Below are positions 46,920 through 59,673 of a stretch of 64,000 nucleotides of DNA, piece by piece. The position numbers and the translations under genes are program-made. Below the pieces are notes generated by a model. That model searched no databases. It was not told the DNA's origin and saw only the letters and a program-made list of their open reading frames with translations. The stretch spans positions 193,693 through 257,692 of the forward strand of contig MWST01000035.1 in the NCBI GenBank assembly GCA_002050235.1, in the 5' to 3' direction. Every line of letters starts with the position of its first letter. Position 1 is the stretch's first letter. The stretch is from Polyangiaceae bacterium UTPRO1 (GTDB lineage Bacteria > Desulfobacterota > Binatia > UTPRO1).

Positions 46920-47335
46920 GGCTGGTCCTTCGGCGCCGCCGTCCGTACCGGCAGGCCGCGCTCGGCCAGGAGCGCCATCGCGCGCTCGACGGGGATACGG
47001 ACGACGCCGGCCTGCTTGTCGACCCAGCCATAGGAGTGGATCGCCGCGGCTTCACGGGCATGGAGATCGGCGAGATCGCGCAGGGGGTCGGTCTGCAGAC
47101 GCGGCGCCGGCGGCTCCTTGATCCCGTAGCTCGCCGCGAGCGGATTCGGCGGCGGGCTCTCAGCAGCCTGGAAACGCGCCAGCACGTCGAACAGGAGCAG
47201 TATCGTGACGAACGCAGCGGCACCGATCACGACGAGCCCGACCACCGAGATCGTGATCGAACGCGGCGAAACGTCGCGCTCCTCGTGGCCGATCGAGACG
47301 TCGGGCCGCTGCGGCTCGTGATGGCCGGCGCTCAT
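46916..47335 (-). CDS. small single-helix membrane protein of the oxidase cluster
   Basis: 139 aa. A charged N-terminus, one membrane helix (ITISVVGLVVIGAAAFVTIL), and a periplasmic tail with AIHSYGWVDKQAGVVRIPVE followed by RAMALLAERGLP. The WVDK-GVVRIP-AM pattern recurs in uncharacterised proteins encoded between alternative complex III and sco genes in other phyla, as I recall it. Position and coupling suggest an assembly or subunit role. Function unknown. Confidence 0.8.
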   Translation of the reverse strand: MSAGHHEPQRPDVSIGHEERDVSPRSITISVVGLVVIGAAAFVTILLLFDVLARFQAAESPPPNPLAASYGIKEPPAPRLQTDPLRDLADLHAREAAAIHSYGWVDKQAGVVRIPVERAMALLAERGLPVRTAAPKDQP

Positions 47336-47336
47336 C

Positions 47337-48521
47337 TCAGGCTTCCCTCGGGATCGCGGGATCGTTGAGCGGCAGGACCGGGCGGGTCTTCAGCTGGGAC
47401 ACGTAGAGCCAGAGCCAGATACCGCCGATCGCCGCTGCGACAGTCGGGTCGAGCCAGTGGATCGCGAAGCCCTCGGGGGCGACGGCGGGGCGAAGCATCC
47501 AGAAGAGGTCGACGAAGCGGGCGCCGATCAGCGCCAGCGCAACGATCGACACCGCCCGCGCGTGGCGCTTCAGGTCGCGCGACAGCAGCACGAGGAAGGG
47601 CAACACGAAGTGGACCACCATGAGCACTATCCCCACCCATTCCCAGCCGCCCCTGGTGCGCGCGAGGTAGAAGGGAATCTCCTCGGGCAGATTCCCTGAC
47701 CAGATGATGAGGTACTGCGAGAAGGCGAAATAGGCCCACAACATCACGAAGGCGAGCATCAGCTTGCCGAGGTCGTGGAACTGCGTCGGCGTGATGATGC
47801 GCGAGAACGGCGGGCGGTCGGCCAAGAGCGCGGCCATCGGGATCACGAAGGCGAAGGTCGAGAGTCCTTGTCCGCCCATGAAGATCACGCCGTAGATGGT
47901 CGAGAACCAGTGCGGCTCCAGCGACATCCCCCAGTCCATGGTCGCGAAGCTGATGGTGAGGGCGTAGAGCAGGAGGCCGCCGCGGCTCAGCATCTCGAGC
48001 CGGCGCGTGAGCCGCGGATCGGCGGCGGCGTCCTGCTGGAGCGACCAGCGATTCAAGAAATAGGCCGTCGTGATCCAGGCGACGAAATAGAAAACCGCGC
48101 GCCCGAGGAAGAACGGGACGTTCAGGTAGAGCGCCTTGTGCTGGAGAGCGGCGTCGTGGGCGACCTCGTCCGGGCGCGCCCATTCGTAGAGGTGCGTGAG
48201 GCCGAACGCGATCGGCAGGAAGAGCACGGCCATGAGCGGCAGCGTCCGCGTCGCCGACTCGAGGATGCGGCGGATCACGGCGCCCCAGGCGCCGCCGGTG
48301 ATGTACTGGAGCATCAGGAGCGCCATCGAGCCGAGGCCGAGCCCGAGGAAGAACATGTACGATACTATGTAGGCGTGGAAGAACGCCTCGCGCGCGGCGA
48401 AAATGCCGATCACGCAGCCGATGATGCCGAGACCGCCGACGACTAGGGCCGCACCCTGGATGCGGTGCAGCACATGGTCGGGCGCGAGATCGAAGCGCGT
48501 GCTGCGCACCGGCTCACTCAT
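47337..48521 (-). CDS. actF: alternative complex III subunit ActF
   Basis: 394 aa, about ten membrane helices, resembling ActC/NrfD in fold. ATG 48521 overlaps actE by 8 nt; an upstream in-frame start adds only a basic stretch. Segments such as FFHAYIVSYMFFLGLGLGSM and FATMDWGMSLEPHWFSTIYG are characteristic. It contributes to the quinol-oxidising membrane part of the complex. Confidence 0.9.
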   Translation of the reverse strand: MSEPVRSTRFDLAPDHVLHRIQGAALVVGGLGIIGCVIGIFAAREAFFHAYIVSYMFFLGLGLGSMALLMLQYITGGAWGAVIRRILESATRTLPLMAVLFLPIAFGLTHLYEWARPDEVAHDAALQHKALYLNVPFFLGRAVFYFVAWITTAYFLNRWSLQQDAAADPRLTRRLEMLSRGGLLLYALTISFATMDWGMSLEPHWFSTIYGVIFMGGQGLSTFAFVIPMAALLADRPPFSRIITPTQFHDLGKLMLAFVMLWAYFAFSQYLIIWSGNLPEEIPFYLARTRGGWEWVGIVLMVVHFVLPFLVLLSRDLKRHARAVSIVALALIGARFVDLFWMLRPAVAPEGFAIHWLDPTVAAAIGGIWLWLYVSQLKTRPVLPLNDPAIPREA

Positions 48522-49182
48522 GACCGCTCCCCGCGGCACGCCCGTCCGGCGGCGCCGCATCCTGCATCGGCAGCCCGGTCTTCGGATCTAGCGTCTTCCC
48601 CTCCAAAAAGGCCGTCCTCGACTCTGCCGGCACGTCCGCGACCGTCGCATGCTGGCTAAGCTGCAGTGCCCGAACGTACGCGGCGATCGCCCACCGATCT
48701 GCGACCGGCACCTGCGCCGCGTAGCTCGGCATGACGCCGAAGCCGTTGCTGATGACGTCGAAGAAATAACCCGGCGGCATGCCGCGCAGGCGCTCGTCGT
48801 GGAACGACGTCGGCTGCTTGTAGCCGCGCATGACGATCATGCCTTGGCCCGTGCCGGCACGGTCGTGGCAGGGCGAGCAGAAGATGTCGAAGCGTTGATG
48901 GCCGCGTTCGAGCATCGCCAGCGTCACCGGCTCGGGAAACACCTCGGCGAGCTTGCCGTCGGCCTTGCCGGTCACCAAGAGCGTGTCGTCGTCGCGCTCG
49001 CCCCGCGACACGGTGCCCGGAATCCGCGGCCGCGCCGAACGCCCGTCCTTGAAGAAGCGGCTCCCGCGATACGGGACGTACTTCGGCTGGTCATGCATGT
49101 CCTGCCGGCAGCCCGGGGCTGCGACGAGCGCCAGTCCGAACGCCGCTACGCCCAATGCGCGCGCCATGACCCGCGACGACAT
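48514..49182 (-). CDS. actE: alternative complex III monoheme cytochrome c subunit ActE
   Basis: 222 aa. Lipoprotein-like signal (ALVAAPGC), then one heme site FDIFCSPCHDRAG and an axial Met candidate in GFGVMPSYAAQVP. Shuttles electrons out of the complex to cytochrome c or to the oxidase. The start overlaps the actD stop in TGATG. Confidence 0.93.
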   Translation of the reverse strand: MSSRVMARALGVAAFGLALVAAPGCRQDMHDQPKYVPYRGSRFFKDGRSARPRIPGTVSRGERDDDTLLVTGKADGKLAEVFPEPVTLAMLERGHQRFDIFCSPCHDRAGTGQGMIVMRGYKQPTSFHDERLRGMPPGYFFDVISNGFGVMPSYAAQVPVADRWAIAAYVRALQLSQHATVADVPAESRTAFLEGKTLDPKTGLPMQDAAPPDGRAAGSGHE

Positions 49183-49718
49183 CAGTTCTCGACCTCCGCG
49201 ACGCTCAGCGGCGCCAGCGTCTCGAGGAAGCGCCGCGTCTCCTGGCGATGAAATTGCGGATCGGTCGCCTCGATGCAGAGGAAGAACTTCTCGCGGCTCG
49301 CGAGCGCGAACTGCGGCACGTTGAAAACGGGGTGGTACGGCATCGGCAGCCCGTTGAGGCCGAGAAGGCCGAGTACGCAGGTCACCGCGGCGAGGAGCAC
49401 GCAGGTCTCGAACGTTATCGGCAGGAACGACGGCCAGCTCAAGAGCGGCCGACCGCCGACGTTGATCGGGTAGTCGATCATCGACGTCCACGTCGCCAGC
49501 CCGAAGCCGCCGATGCAGCCGGCGAGCCCGCCGAAGAACACGAGGATCGGCAGGAGGCGGTCGTGGATGTGCAGCGCTTCGGAGACCTCCTCGATCGGGA
49601 ACGGCGAGTACGCGTCCATGACGCGGTATCCCGCGGCGCGCGTCTTGTGGATGGCGACCACGAGCGCAGTCGGATTGTCGAACTCGGCCATGATGCCGTG
49701 GAGCGGGACGCGCTTCAT
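49182..49718 (-). CDS. actD: alternative complex III subunit ActD (DUF3341)
   Basis: 178 aa. DUF3341 protein with GIMAEFDNPTALVVAIHKTR at the start, DAYSPFPIEEV, two membrane helices (LPILVFFGGLAGCIGGFGLA and CVLLAAVTCVLGLLGL) and a soluble end FFLCIEATDPQF. Structural subunit. Starts within the TGATG string closing actC. Confidence 0.92.
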   Translation of the reverse strand: MKRVPLHGIMAEFDNPTALVVAIHKTRAAGYRVMDAYSPFPIEEVSEALHIHDRLLPILVFFGGLAGCIGGFGLATWTSMIDYPINVGGRPLLSWPSFLPITFETCVLLAAVTCVLGLLGLNGLPMPYHPVFNVPQFALASREKFFLCIEATDPQFHRQETRRFLETLAPLSVAEVEN

Positions 49719-51114
49719 CAGTGATGCGCCTCCGCGCTCTCGTCGATTTTGGCTTCGGGAACCATCGTGCGCATCTCGAAGATCGAGATCATCGGCAGGA
49801 AGCGGATGAACAGGAACAAGAGGCTCGAGAAGAGGCCGAGCGTGCCGATGAAGGTGGCCCAATCCCAGACCGTCCCGGTGTACATACCCCACGACGACGG
49901 CAGGAAGTCGCGGTGCAGGCTGACGACGATGATGATGTAGCGCTCGAGCCACATGCCGATCGAGACGATGATCGACATCAGGAAGAGCAGCCCGAGATTG
50001 AGCCGGACCCGCTTGAACCACAAGAGCTGCGGCGCCACCACGTTGCAGAAGATCAGGGACCAGTAGAGCTTGTTGTACGGCCCGAAGAAGCGGTTCGTGA
50101 TCATGAACTCTTCGTAGTTGCTGGCGCTGTACCAAGCGCAGAAGGTCTCCATCATGTAGCCGTAGGCGACGACGAGACCGGTCGCGAGCATCACCCGCGC
50201 CATGTTGTCGAGGTGGCGCATGGTGATGAAGTCCTCGAGATCGTAGTACCAGCGCAGCGGAATCCCGAGCGTCAGCACCATCGCGAACCCGGCGTAGATG
50301 GCGCCGGCGACGAAGTACGGCGGGAAGATCGTCGCGTGCCAGCCGGGAATGAGCGATACCGCGAAGTCGAAGCTGACGATCGTGTGCACCGACACGACGA
50401 GCGGGGTCGAGAGGCCGGCAAGAAGCAGGTAGGCGGTCTCGTAGCGGTGCCAGTGCAGCGCCGAGCCGCGCCAGCCCATCGCCAGCAGGCCATAGACGCA
50501 GCGCCCGACCCGGCTCGGCGAGCGGTCGCGCAATGTCGCCAGGTCGGGGATCAACCCGACGAACCAGAACATCAGGGACACGCTCGCGTAGGTGGAGACC
50601 GCGAACACGTCCCACACCAGCGGGCTGCGGAAGTTCGGCCACATCCCCATCGCGTTCGGATACGGGAAGAGCCAGTACGCGAGCCACGGACGGCCGAGGT
50701 GCGCGACCGGAAAGAGCCCGGCGCAGGCGACGGCGAAGAGCGTCATCGCCTCCGCGAAGCGGTTGATCGACGTGCGCCACTGCTGGCGCAGCAGGAGCAG
50801 GATCGCCGAGATCAGCGTGCCGGCGTGACCGATGCCGATCCACCAGACGAAATTGATGATGTCGAAGCCCCAGCCGACCGGAATATTGATGCCCCAGATG
50901 CCGATGCCGGTCGCGATCAGGTTGGTGAGCGCGACCAGGAGCACCATCAGCAGGGAGAACGCGATCGTGAAGCCGACGAGCCATCCGCGGCGCACGCCCT
51001 GCTCGAGAACGATGGCGCCGATCTTGTCGGTGACGGACTCGAAGGTGTGCCCGGGCTCGATGAAGGGCGGGCGCGGAATCACGCCGGGATGCTCCTGCGT
51101 CGACGGCGGCTGGC

Positions 51115-51118
<4 letters not shown>
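49718..51118 (-). CDS. actC: alternative complex III quinol-binding subunit ActC (NrfD family)
   Basis: 466 aa, about ten membrane helices. NrfD/polysulfide-reductase fold with INFVWWIGIGHAGTLISAIL and SRPWLAYW-type loops (GRPWLAYWLFPYPNAMG). Holds the quinol site and, by homology to solved complexes, the proton path. Overlaps actB by ATGA. Confidence 0.94.
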
Positions 51119-54101
<2,983 letters not shown>

Positions 54102-54105
<4 letters not shown>

Positions 54106-54776
54106 CGGTGGCACGTGTCGCAATCGGTCTTCGGGTGCACGCGGTTCGCCTCGAGGAGCTCGCGCCCCAGCGCCAGCTGATCACCGTTCGGCGGCTGCCA
54201 TCCCATCTTGAAGACCTCCTCCTTGGGACGAACGTAGCGCTCGGGACGCCGGTGACACTCGAGGCACCATTCCATCTGCAGCGAGTTCTGCTGCCACGTC
54301 AGGTTCATATGGTCGATGCGGCCGTGGCAGGTCTCGCAGCCGACCCCCTTGGCGATGTGGATGGAGTGGTTGAAGTAGACGAAGTCGGGAAGATCGTGGA
54401 CTTTGACCCACGGAATCGAGGCGTCGGTACGGAAGCTCGCACGCACCGGCTCGAGCATCGGGCTGTCGGACCAGATCTGCTTGTGACAGTTCATGCACGT
54501 CTGGGTCGGCGGGATGCCGGCCTTGGCACTGATCTCCACCGACGTATGGCAGTAGCGACAGTCGATGCCGAGCTCGCCCGCGTGATGTCGATGGCTGAAC
54601 GGCACGGGTTGCTCGATCGCGAGACCCGCCGTCGTCACGTATGACGAGCGGTTCACGAGAGCCAACCCATAGCCGGCAGCTGCGACCACGATGAGCGCCC
54701 CGAAGATGGTGACCCGCGCGATCGTGTTCGTGCTACGGTGAAAGACCTGAGGCACGCGGGGGCGGATAATACCCAT
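54102..54776 (-). CDS. actA: alternative complex III pentaheme cytochrome c subunit ActA
   Basis: 224 aa. One N-terminal membrane helix (ARVTIFGALIVVAAAGYGLA), then five CxxCH sites: CRYCH, CMNCH, CETCH, CLECH and CDTCH, the last at the C-terminus. Heme count and size match ActA. First gene of the supercluster; its promoter must lie in 54777-54880 but no clear box is visible there. Confidence 0.95.
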
Positions 54777-54880
54777 GGCGCGCGATCCCGCAAGCGCACG
54801 GAAAATGAATTCAGGTGATCGTGCTCAGAAGGACTGCTAATGCGCGACCGGCGCCGGCGCAGCGGCCGGCACCTGCCGCC

Positions 54881-55267
54881 TCAGGGTGCGGCGGTTCGGG
54901 TCGGGACCGGACGGCCCTGGCGCTTCAACCCCCACTCCTGGAGCATCTGCGTCCGGATGCGCACGCCGATGTCGTACATCGCGTCGGGCACCTCGCGGTT
55001 CTGATTCGCCGGGTTCTCGTAGAAGGCGTTGACGTCTCTCACCCACTTCTCGAAGTTCCTGTCGCCGCCGGTCGGGATGCTCAGGCGGGTGTCCTTACGC
55101 TGCGCCATGGCCACGGCGTCGAGATAGCCGACGACATAGCCGAGCTGGAACTCATGGCCGTAGACCTGCCAGATATTGTAGCGCAACGCCGCGTACGAAC
55201 TCACCGCAGCCAAACACGAGGCCATCAATATCGCCGCCGTTGCGGCAATGATCGTCTTTCGCGCCAT
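54881..55267 (-). CDS. exported or anchored hypothetical protein, 128 aa
   Basis: N-terminal hydrophobic segment (TIIAATAAILMASCLAAVSS) serving as signal or anchor, then a small soluble domain with YNIWQVYGHEFQLGYVVGYL. The GYVVGYLDA helix is reminiscent of small secreted Rap1a-like proteins, but this is weak. ATG 55267 is chosen over longer starts, which add only basic residues. It precedes the act operon on the same strand by about 100 nt. Confidence 0.6.
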   Translation of the reverse strand: MARKTIIAATAAILMASCLAAVSSYAALRYNIWQVYGHEFQLGYVVGYLDAVAMAQRKDTRLSIPTGGDRNFEKWVRDVNAFYENPANQNREVPDAMYDIGVRIRTQMLQEWGLKRQGRPVPTRTAAP

Positions 55268-55365
55268 GGGCGCGACATACTCAGCCGCCGCCGGGGTCGT
55301 CAATGCAGTTTGCGGGTCGCGCGGGGGCAGACCCGCCGTGCGCGATCCGCTATGAGGTAGCGCCC

Positions 55366-56655
55366 ATGAGCATGCCCGTTCCCGACTGGAGGAACCGCGC
55401 CGTCGACGCCGACACGGCGGTCGCACCGATGCGGAGCGCCACCAACGTCTTCGTGCAGGGCGCTGCCGCGACGCCGACGCCTCTCATCGAAGCGCTCGCA
55501 CGCCGAACCGACGTCGAAGGCGTCCGCCTGTATCATCTGCACCTCCAGGGGCCGGTGCCCTTCATCGAGCCCGCGCTCGCCGGCCGCTTCCGCTGCGTGT
55601 CGCTGTTCACCGGCGCCAACATGCGCGCCGCCGTCAACGACGGTCGGGCCGACCACGTGCCGATCTTCCTCTCCGAAGTGCCGTCGCTCTTCGCCGGCGG
55701 CCAGGTCGTGCTCGACGCGGCGATCGTGCAGCTCTCGCCGCCCGACCGTCACGGGTTCTGCTCGCTCGGGACGTCGGTCGACACGGCGCGCGCCGCCGTC
55801 GACCACGCGCGGCTCGTGATCGCCGAGATCAACGAGCGGATGCCCCGCACGCACGGCAACACGCTCGTGCCCTTCGCGCGCATCGACCGCTTCGTGCACA
55901 CGGACCGCCCCCTCCACGACACGCCGCCCGAGCCGGAGACACCGGAAGTAGCGCGCATCGCCGAGCAGGTCGCGATGCTGGTGCGCGACGGCGCGACGCT
56001 GCAGATGGGCATCGGCGCGATCCCCGACGCGGTGCTGTCCCGCCTCGGCGACCGCCAGGATCTCGGCGTCCACAGCGAGATGTTCTCGGATCGCCTCGTC
56101 GATCTGGTCGCGACCGGTGCCGTCACGAACCGCCGCAAGCGGCTCTTCTCGAATCGCATCGTCACCAGTTTCGTCGCCGGAACGCGGCGCACCTTCGACT
56201 TCGTCGACGACAACCCGCTCGTCGAGTTCCACCCCTGCGACCGCACCAACGACCCCATAGCGATTCAGCAGAACCCCGGTGTGACCGCGATCAACTCCGC
56301 GCTCGAGGTGGATCTCAGCGGCCAGATCTGCGCCGACTCCCTCGGGCACCGCATCGTCTCGGGCATCGGCGGCCAGCTCGACTTCATGCGCGGCGCCGCG
56401 CGCTCTCCGGACGGCGTCCCGATCATCGCCCTCCCATCGACGGCGAAGCAGGGCACGATCTCGCGCATCGTGCCGGCCCTGACGCCGGGAGCCGGCGTCG
56501 TCACCTCGCGCGGGCACGTGCACTGGATCGTGACCGAGTACGGGGCGGTCAACCTGCACGGCATCTCGCTCCGCGAGCGCGCCGAACGGCTGATCGCGAT
56601 CGCACACCCCGACCATCGCGGCGAACTGCGCCAAGCCGCCGCCCACAGGCGCTGA
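55366..56655 (+). CDS. acetyl-CoA hydrolase/transferase family CoA-transferase
   Basis: 429 aa from ATG 55366. Like 4-hydroxybutyrate or acetate CoA-transferases: NVFVQGAAATPTPLIEAL at the start, VDTARAAVDHARLVIAEIN, LQMGIGAIPDAVLSRLGD, and the catalytic Glu region DLGVHSEMFSD. Late motif GIGGQLDFMRGAARSPDGVP is also typical. It swaps CoA between short acids; the substrate is not fixed by context. Confidence 0.9.
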   Translation: MSMPVPDWRNRAVDADTAVAPMRSATNVFVQGAAATPTPLIEALARRTDVEGVRLYHLHLQGPVPFIEPALAGRFRCVSLFTGANMRAAVNDGRADHVPIFLSEVPSLFAGGQVVLDAAIVQLSPPDRHGFCSLGTSVDTARAAVDHARLVIAEINERMPRTHGNTLVPFARIDRFVHTDRPLHDTPPEPETPEVARIAEQVAMLVRDGATLQMGIGAIPDAVLSRLGDRQDLGVHSEMFSDRLVDLVATGAVTNRRKRLFSNRIVTSFVAGTRRTFDFVDDNPLVEFHPCDRTNDPIAIQQNPGVTAINSALEVDLSGQICADSLGHRIVSGIGGQLDFMRGAARSPDGVPIIALPSTAKQGTISRIVPALTPGAGVVTSRGHVHWIVTEYGAVNLHGISLRERAERLIAIAHPDHRGELRQAAAHRR

Positions 56656-56729
56656 ACGCCGGCGCCGTCGTCACCGCCGGCGACCGCCGCGGAGCGTCGC
56701 CCGGACCACCGCGGACGCCGGCGGGCGCG

Positions 56730-57197
56730 TCAGCGTTTCGGCGCGTGCGGACTGACGTAGTCGCCGACCGTGGTGCGGAAAGCGACGTTCATCCGGTTCC
56801 AGCCGTTGATGGCGATGATCGCCAGCGTCAGGTCGACCAGCGCCTTCTCGTCGAAGTGGCGCCGAGCTTCCTCGTACACCGCATCGGACACCTCGTGGGT
56901 GGCGACCTGGGTTACCGCTTCGGCCCAGGCCAGTGCAGCGCGCTCGCGCGCGCTGTAGCAGGGCGCTTCGCGCCAGACCGGAAGCAGGTACAAGCGTTGC
57001 TCGGTATCGCCCTGCGCGCGCGCGTCCTTGGTGTGCATGTCCAGACACCAGGCACAACCGTTGATCTGCGACACACGGGACTTGACCAGTTCGAGGAGCG
57101 AGGCTTCGAGGCCGCTCCGGTGAACCTGCTGCTCGGTATGGAGCATGGCTTTGTACGCTTCCGGCGAAGCGAGCCTGTAATCGAGTCGCTGCTGCAT
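56730..57197 (-). CDS. carboxymuconolactone-decarboxylase / AhpD-like protein
   Basis: 155 aa from ATG 57197, preceded by AAGGGGGTG. The AhpD core is VKSRVSQINGCAWCLDMHTK with a CxxC redox pair (CAWC) and a nearby His. It probably acts as a peroxidase or disulfide reductase. Divergent from the FmdE-like gene across about 90 bp that could hold both promoters. Confidence 0.9.
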   Translation of the reverse strand: MQQRLDYRLASPEAYKAMLHTEQQVHRSGLEASLLELVKSRVSQINGCAWCLDMHTKDARAQGDTEQRLYLLPVWREAPCYSARERAALAWAEAVTQVATHEVSDAVYEEARRHFDEKALVDLTLAIIAINGWNRMNVAFRTTVGDYVSPHAPKR

Positions 57198-57289
57198 CGG
57201 ACACCCCCTTCGGATCTCACGCCATGGACCATAGATAGACGCCAATGCGATTGTCTGTCGACTGAATGTCCCTTAGAAAAGTCCCCGCC

Positions 57290-57916
57290 ATGGACTTTCC
57301 CGACTTCTTTGCCGACGCACCCACCGTCACCCTGCGCGATCCCCTGGCCGCTTTCCTCGGCGTCTCGAAGAGCGGCGTGATCACCTACGGCTATGCCGAC
57401 GCCGTGAAGCTCGCCGGTCATTCCTGCCCGACCGTCGCCGGCGCCTATCTCATGGTCCGCACCGGCCTCCGCCGCCTCTACGGCACCGAGATGCCCGAGC
57501 GCGGCGGCGTGGAAGTCCACCTGCGCGACCCGCGGGAGCAAGGCACGACCGGCGTCATTGCCTCGGTCGCTACGCTCCTCACCGGCGCCGCTCCCGAGAC
57601 CGGCTTCGGCGGAATCGGCCCGCACCGCCGCTTCTCGCGCCGCGATCTCCTCCACTTTTCTGCGCCGATCGACGGCCTCCTGGGCCTCCGGCGACGCGAC
57701 AGCGGCTGCGGCGTGATCCTCGACCTCGACACGACGCCGGCGCCACCGGCTCCCGAAATGCAGGCACTCTTTCCCAAGGTCGTGGCCGGGCGAGCGGACG
57801 AGGACGAGCAGGCGCGCTTCGCGGAGCTCTGGCAGAGCCGCGTAGCCCACATGCTGCTCGAACACGCCGACGATCCCGACCTGGTTCAGGTTCGTGAGTG
57901 GACGACCGCGCCGTAG
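57290..57916 (+). CDS. FmdE-like domain protein
   Basis: 208 aa from ATG 57290. The opening GHSCPTVAGAYLMVRTGLRR fits the FmdE family, whose founding member is subunit E of formylmethanofuran dehydrogenase; the Cys and His there are metal ligands in relatives. No zinc-ribbon tail and no other Fmd/Fwd subunit is present. Role here unknown. Confidence 0.78.
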   Translation: MDFPDFFADAPTVTLRDPLAAFLGVSKSGVITYGYADAVKLAGHSCPTVAGAYLMVRTGLRRLYGTEMPERGGVEVHLRDPREQGTTGVIASVATLLTGAAPETGFGGIGPHRRFSRRDLLHFSAPIDGLLGLRRRDSGCGVILDLDTTPAPPAPEMQALFPKVVAGRADEDEQARFAELWQSRVAHMLLEHADDPDLVQVREWTTAP

Positions 57917-57927
57917 GCGGCAGTCGT

Positions 57928-58305
57928 TCAGTCGTCCAACGCCTGCAGCGCCTCGCGCAGCACCACCGCCTGGTTCTCGGTCTCGGTACGCGCGCCATAG
58001 ACCAGGGTGATAGGTCGGCGTCCGGCCGCGGCAAGGAGTGCGCGCAGACGCGCTTGCCGCCCCGGCGCAGCCAACCAGGAGAGGTAGCGCTTGCGGAACG
58101 TCGGCCAACGCTCGGGAACGTGGCCGTACCAGTGGATCAGCGCCGGCTCGGGAGCGATCTCGCGCGCCCACTCGTCCAGGCGCAGAACGGCGCGGCTGCG
58201 CCCCCGCGGCCAATGCCGGTCGACCAGCACGCGGTACCCGTCGCGGGCGCCGGGCTCCTCGTAGGCGCGCTGGATCGCGATGCGACGCTTCTTGGCGGCG
58301 GCCAT
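57928..58305 (-). CDS. DUF488 protein, YeaO-like
   Basis: 125 aa from ATG 58305. YeaO-type DUF488: IQRAYEEPGARDGYRVLVDR followed by HWPRGRSR, WYGHVPERWPTF and LVYGARTETENQAVVL. Small uncharacterised family. It is followed (17 nt upstream) by the flavoprotein gene on the same strand, so the two likely share a message. Confidence 0.9.
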   Translation of the reverse strand: MAAAKKRRIAIQRAYEEPGARDGYRVLVDRHWPRGRSRAVLRLDEWAREIAPEPALIHWYGHVPERWPTFRKRYLSWLAAPGRQARLRALLAAAGRRPITLVYGARTETENQAVVLREALQALDD

Positions 58306-58322
58306 CGGGCGTGTTCTCCCGC

Positions 58323-59510
58323 TCACCCCGCGACGGGCAATCGACCGCGAACGGTTGCGGCCGTGAACGGTCCGGGGGCGGCGATCAGCGCCCGAGCGGC
58401 GTCGACTTGCCCCCAGGTGTTCCACAACAGCACGCCACGCACTCGGCCCCCGTCGAGGTAATAGACTACGCCTTCACGAAACGGCGTGACCCATTGCTCG
58501 ACGGTTTCGAGGCGTGCGTCGAGGATCCCGACGGCCTCGTACCCGAGATCGAACAGGTCGGAATAGAAGAACGGCAGCTCGTCGTACGGCGCGTTCCGCC
58601 CGGTCATGCACAATCCCGCGTGCTCACCCATCGTGGCTGCGGCATTCTCGTGCTCGACGCGCACCCTCCGCTCCAGCGCCGGCGCCGGAAACGCGGCGAC
58701 GTCGCCGGCGGCATAGATGTCCGGGTCGGACGTTTGCAGGTGCTCGTCGACGGCGATGCCGCCTTGATCGAGCTGCAACCCCGCTGCCTGCGCCAGCTGC
58801 ACGTTGGGTACGATACCGAGGCCCGCCACCACCGTGTCTGCTCGCAGCGTACTGCCGTCGGACAGCACGAGCTCGGCGCCGTCACCGTCGGCTCTGCCGC
58901 CGGTAGCGGTAGTCCCGGAGCGCACGTCCACGCCGCGCTCGCGGTAGTAGTCGGTGATCGCGGCGGCCAGCGCGGCGGGATACGCGCGCGCCCCGATCGC
59001 ATTCCCCGGGAACAGCATGGTGGTCTTGCAGCCGTTGATCGCCATCGCCGCGGCGATCTCGCTGCCGATGAAGCCGCCGCCGATCACGGCGATCCGCGCC
59101 CCCGGCTTGGCCGCCGCGCGCAAGCGCTTGTAGTCGTCATAGGTGCGCAAATAGATGAAGCCCTCGCCGAACGGCAGGGTGCGCGGAGTGCCGCCGGTGG
59201 CGAGCAGCAGTTTCTTGTATTGCCAGGTGTCGCCGGCGTCGTCGTGAACGACGTGTGCGGCGCGATCGATCGTCCGCGCACGGCGGCCGAGCTGCACGGT
59301 GGCGCGGGCTTTGGCGATCGGGCGCCAGATGTCGTCTTCCTTGCCGTCTTTCCACAGCGCCTTGCTGAGCGGCGGGCGATCGTAGGGCGGGTGCGCTTCG
59401 TCGCCGAGCATCCCGATCGTTCCCTGGTCGTCGGCGCCGCGGATGGCCTGCGCTGCCGCTTCTCCCGCCAGACCCGCACCGACGATCAGGTAATCGTACA
59501 CGTGCTGCAT
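58323..59510 (-). CDS. FAD-dependent NAD(P)H oxidoreductase, ferredoxin-reductase type
   Basis: 395 aa. FAD motif YLIVGAGLAGEAAAQAIRGA, NAD motif IAVIGGGFIGSEIAAAMAIN, and a third motif DPDIYAAGDVAAFP. The C-terminal reductase domain is present with LPFFYSDLFDLGYEAVG. Likely passes electrons from NAD(P)H to a ferredoxin or thioredoxin-like partner that is not in the cluster. Confidence 0.9.
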   Translation of the reverse strand: MQHVYDYLIVGAGLAGEAAAQAIRGADDQGTIGMLGDEAHPPYDRPPLSKALWKDGKEDDIWRPIAKARATVQLGRRARTIDRAAHVVHDDAGDTWQYKKLLLATGGTPRTLPFGEGFIYLRTYDDYKRLRAAAKPGARIAVIGGGFIGSEIAAAMAINGCKTTMLFPGNAIGARAYPAALAAAITDYYRERGVDVRSGTTATGGRADGDGAELVLSDGSTLRADTVVAGLGIVPNVQLAQAAGLQLDQGGIAVDEHLQTSDPDIYAAGDVAAFPAPALERRVRVEHENAAATMGEHAGLCMTGRNAPYDELPFFYSDLFDLGYEAVGILDARLETVEQWVTPFREGVVYYLDGGRVRGVLLWNTWGQVDAARALIAAPGPFTAATVRGRLPVAG

Positions 59511-59673
59511 GATCCCTCCTCGTTCGCCCTCGCGAGCGTCGACGAAGCCTCGCTGGCTGCGACCGTTCGTGACCCGTCAAGTCGAAACGCGAAATCACAG
59601 CCGTGTCAACCGTGTTGACGACGCAGCGGCAGCGGACAAGATGGTACGCAGGCGCGCGTCCGGAGCATCGTCG

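Noticed and set aside
57290..57916. FmdE-like gene taken as evidence for a formylmethanofuran C1 pathway
   Set aside because: No other Fmd/Fwd, Ftr or Mch gene is in the window and the domain occurs alone in many bacteria.
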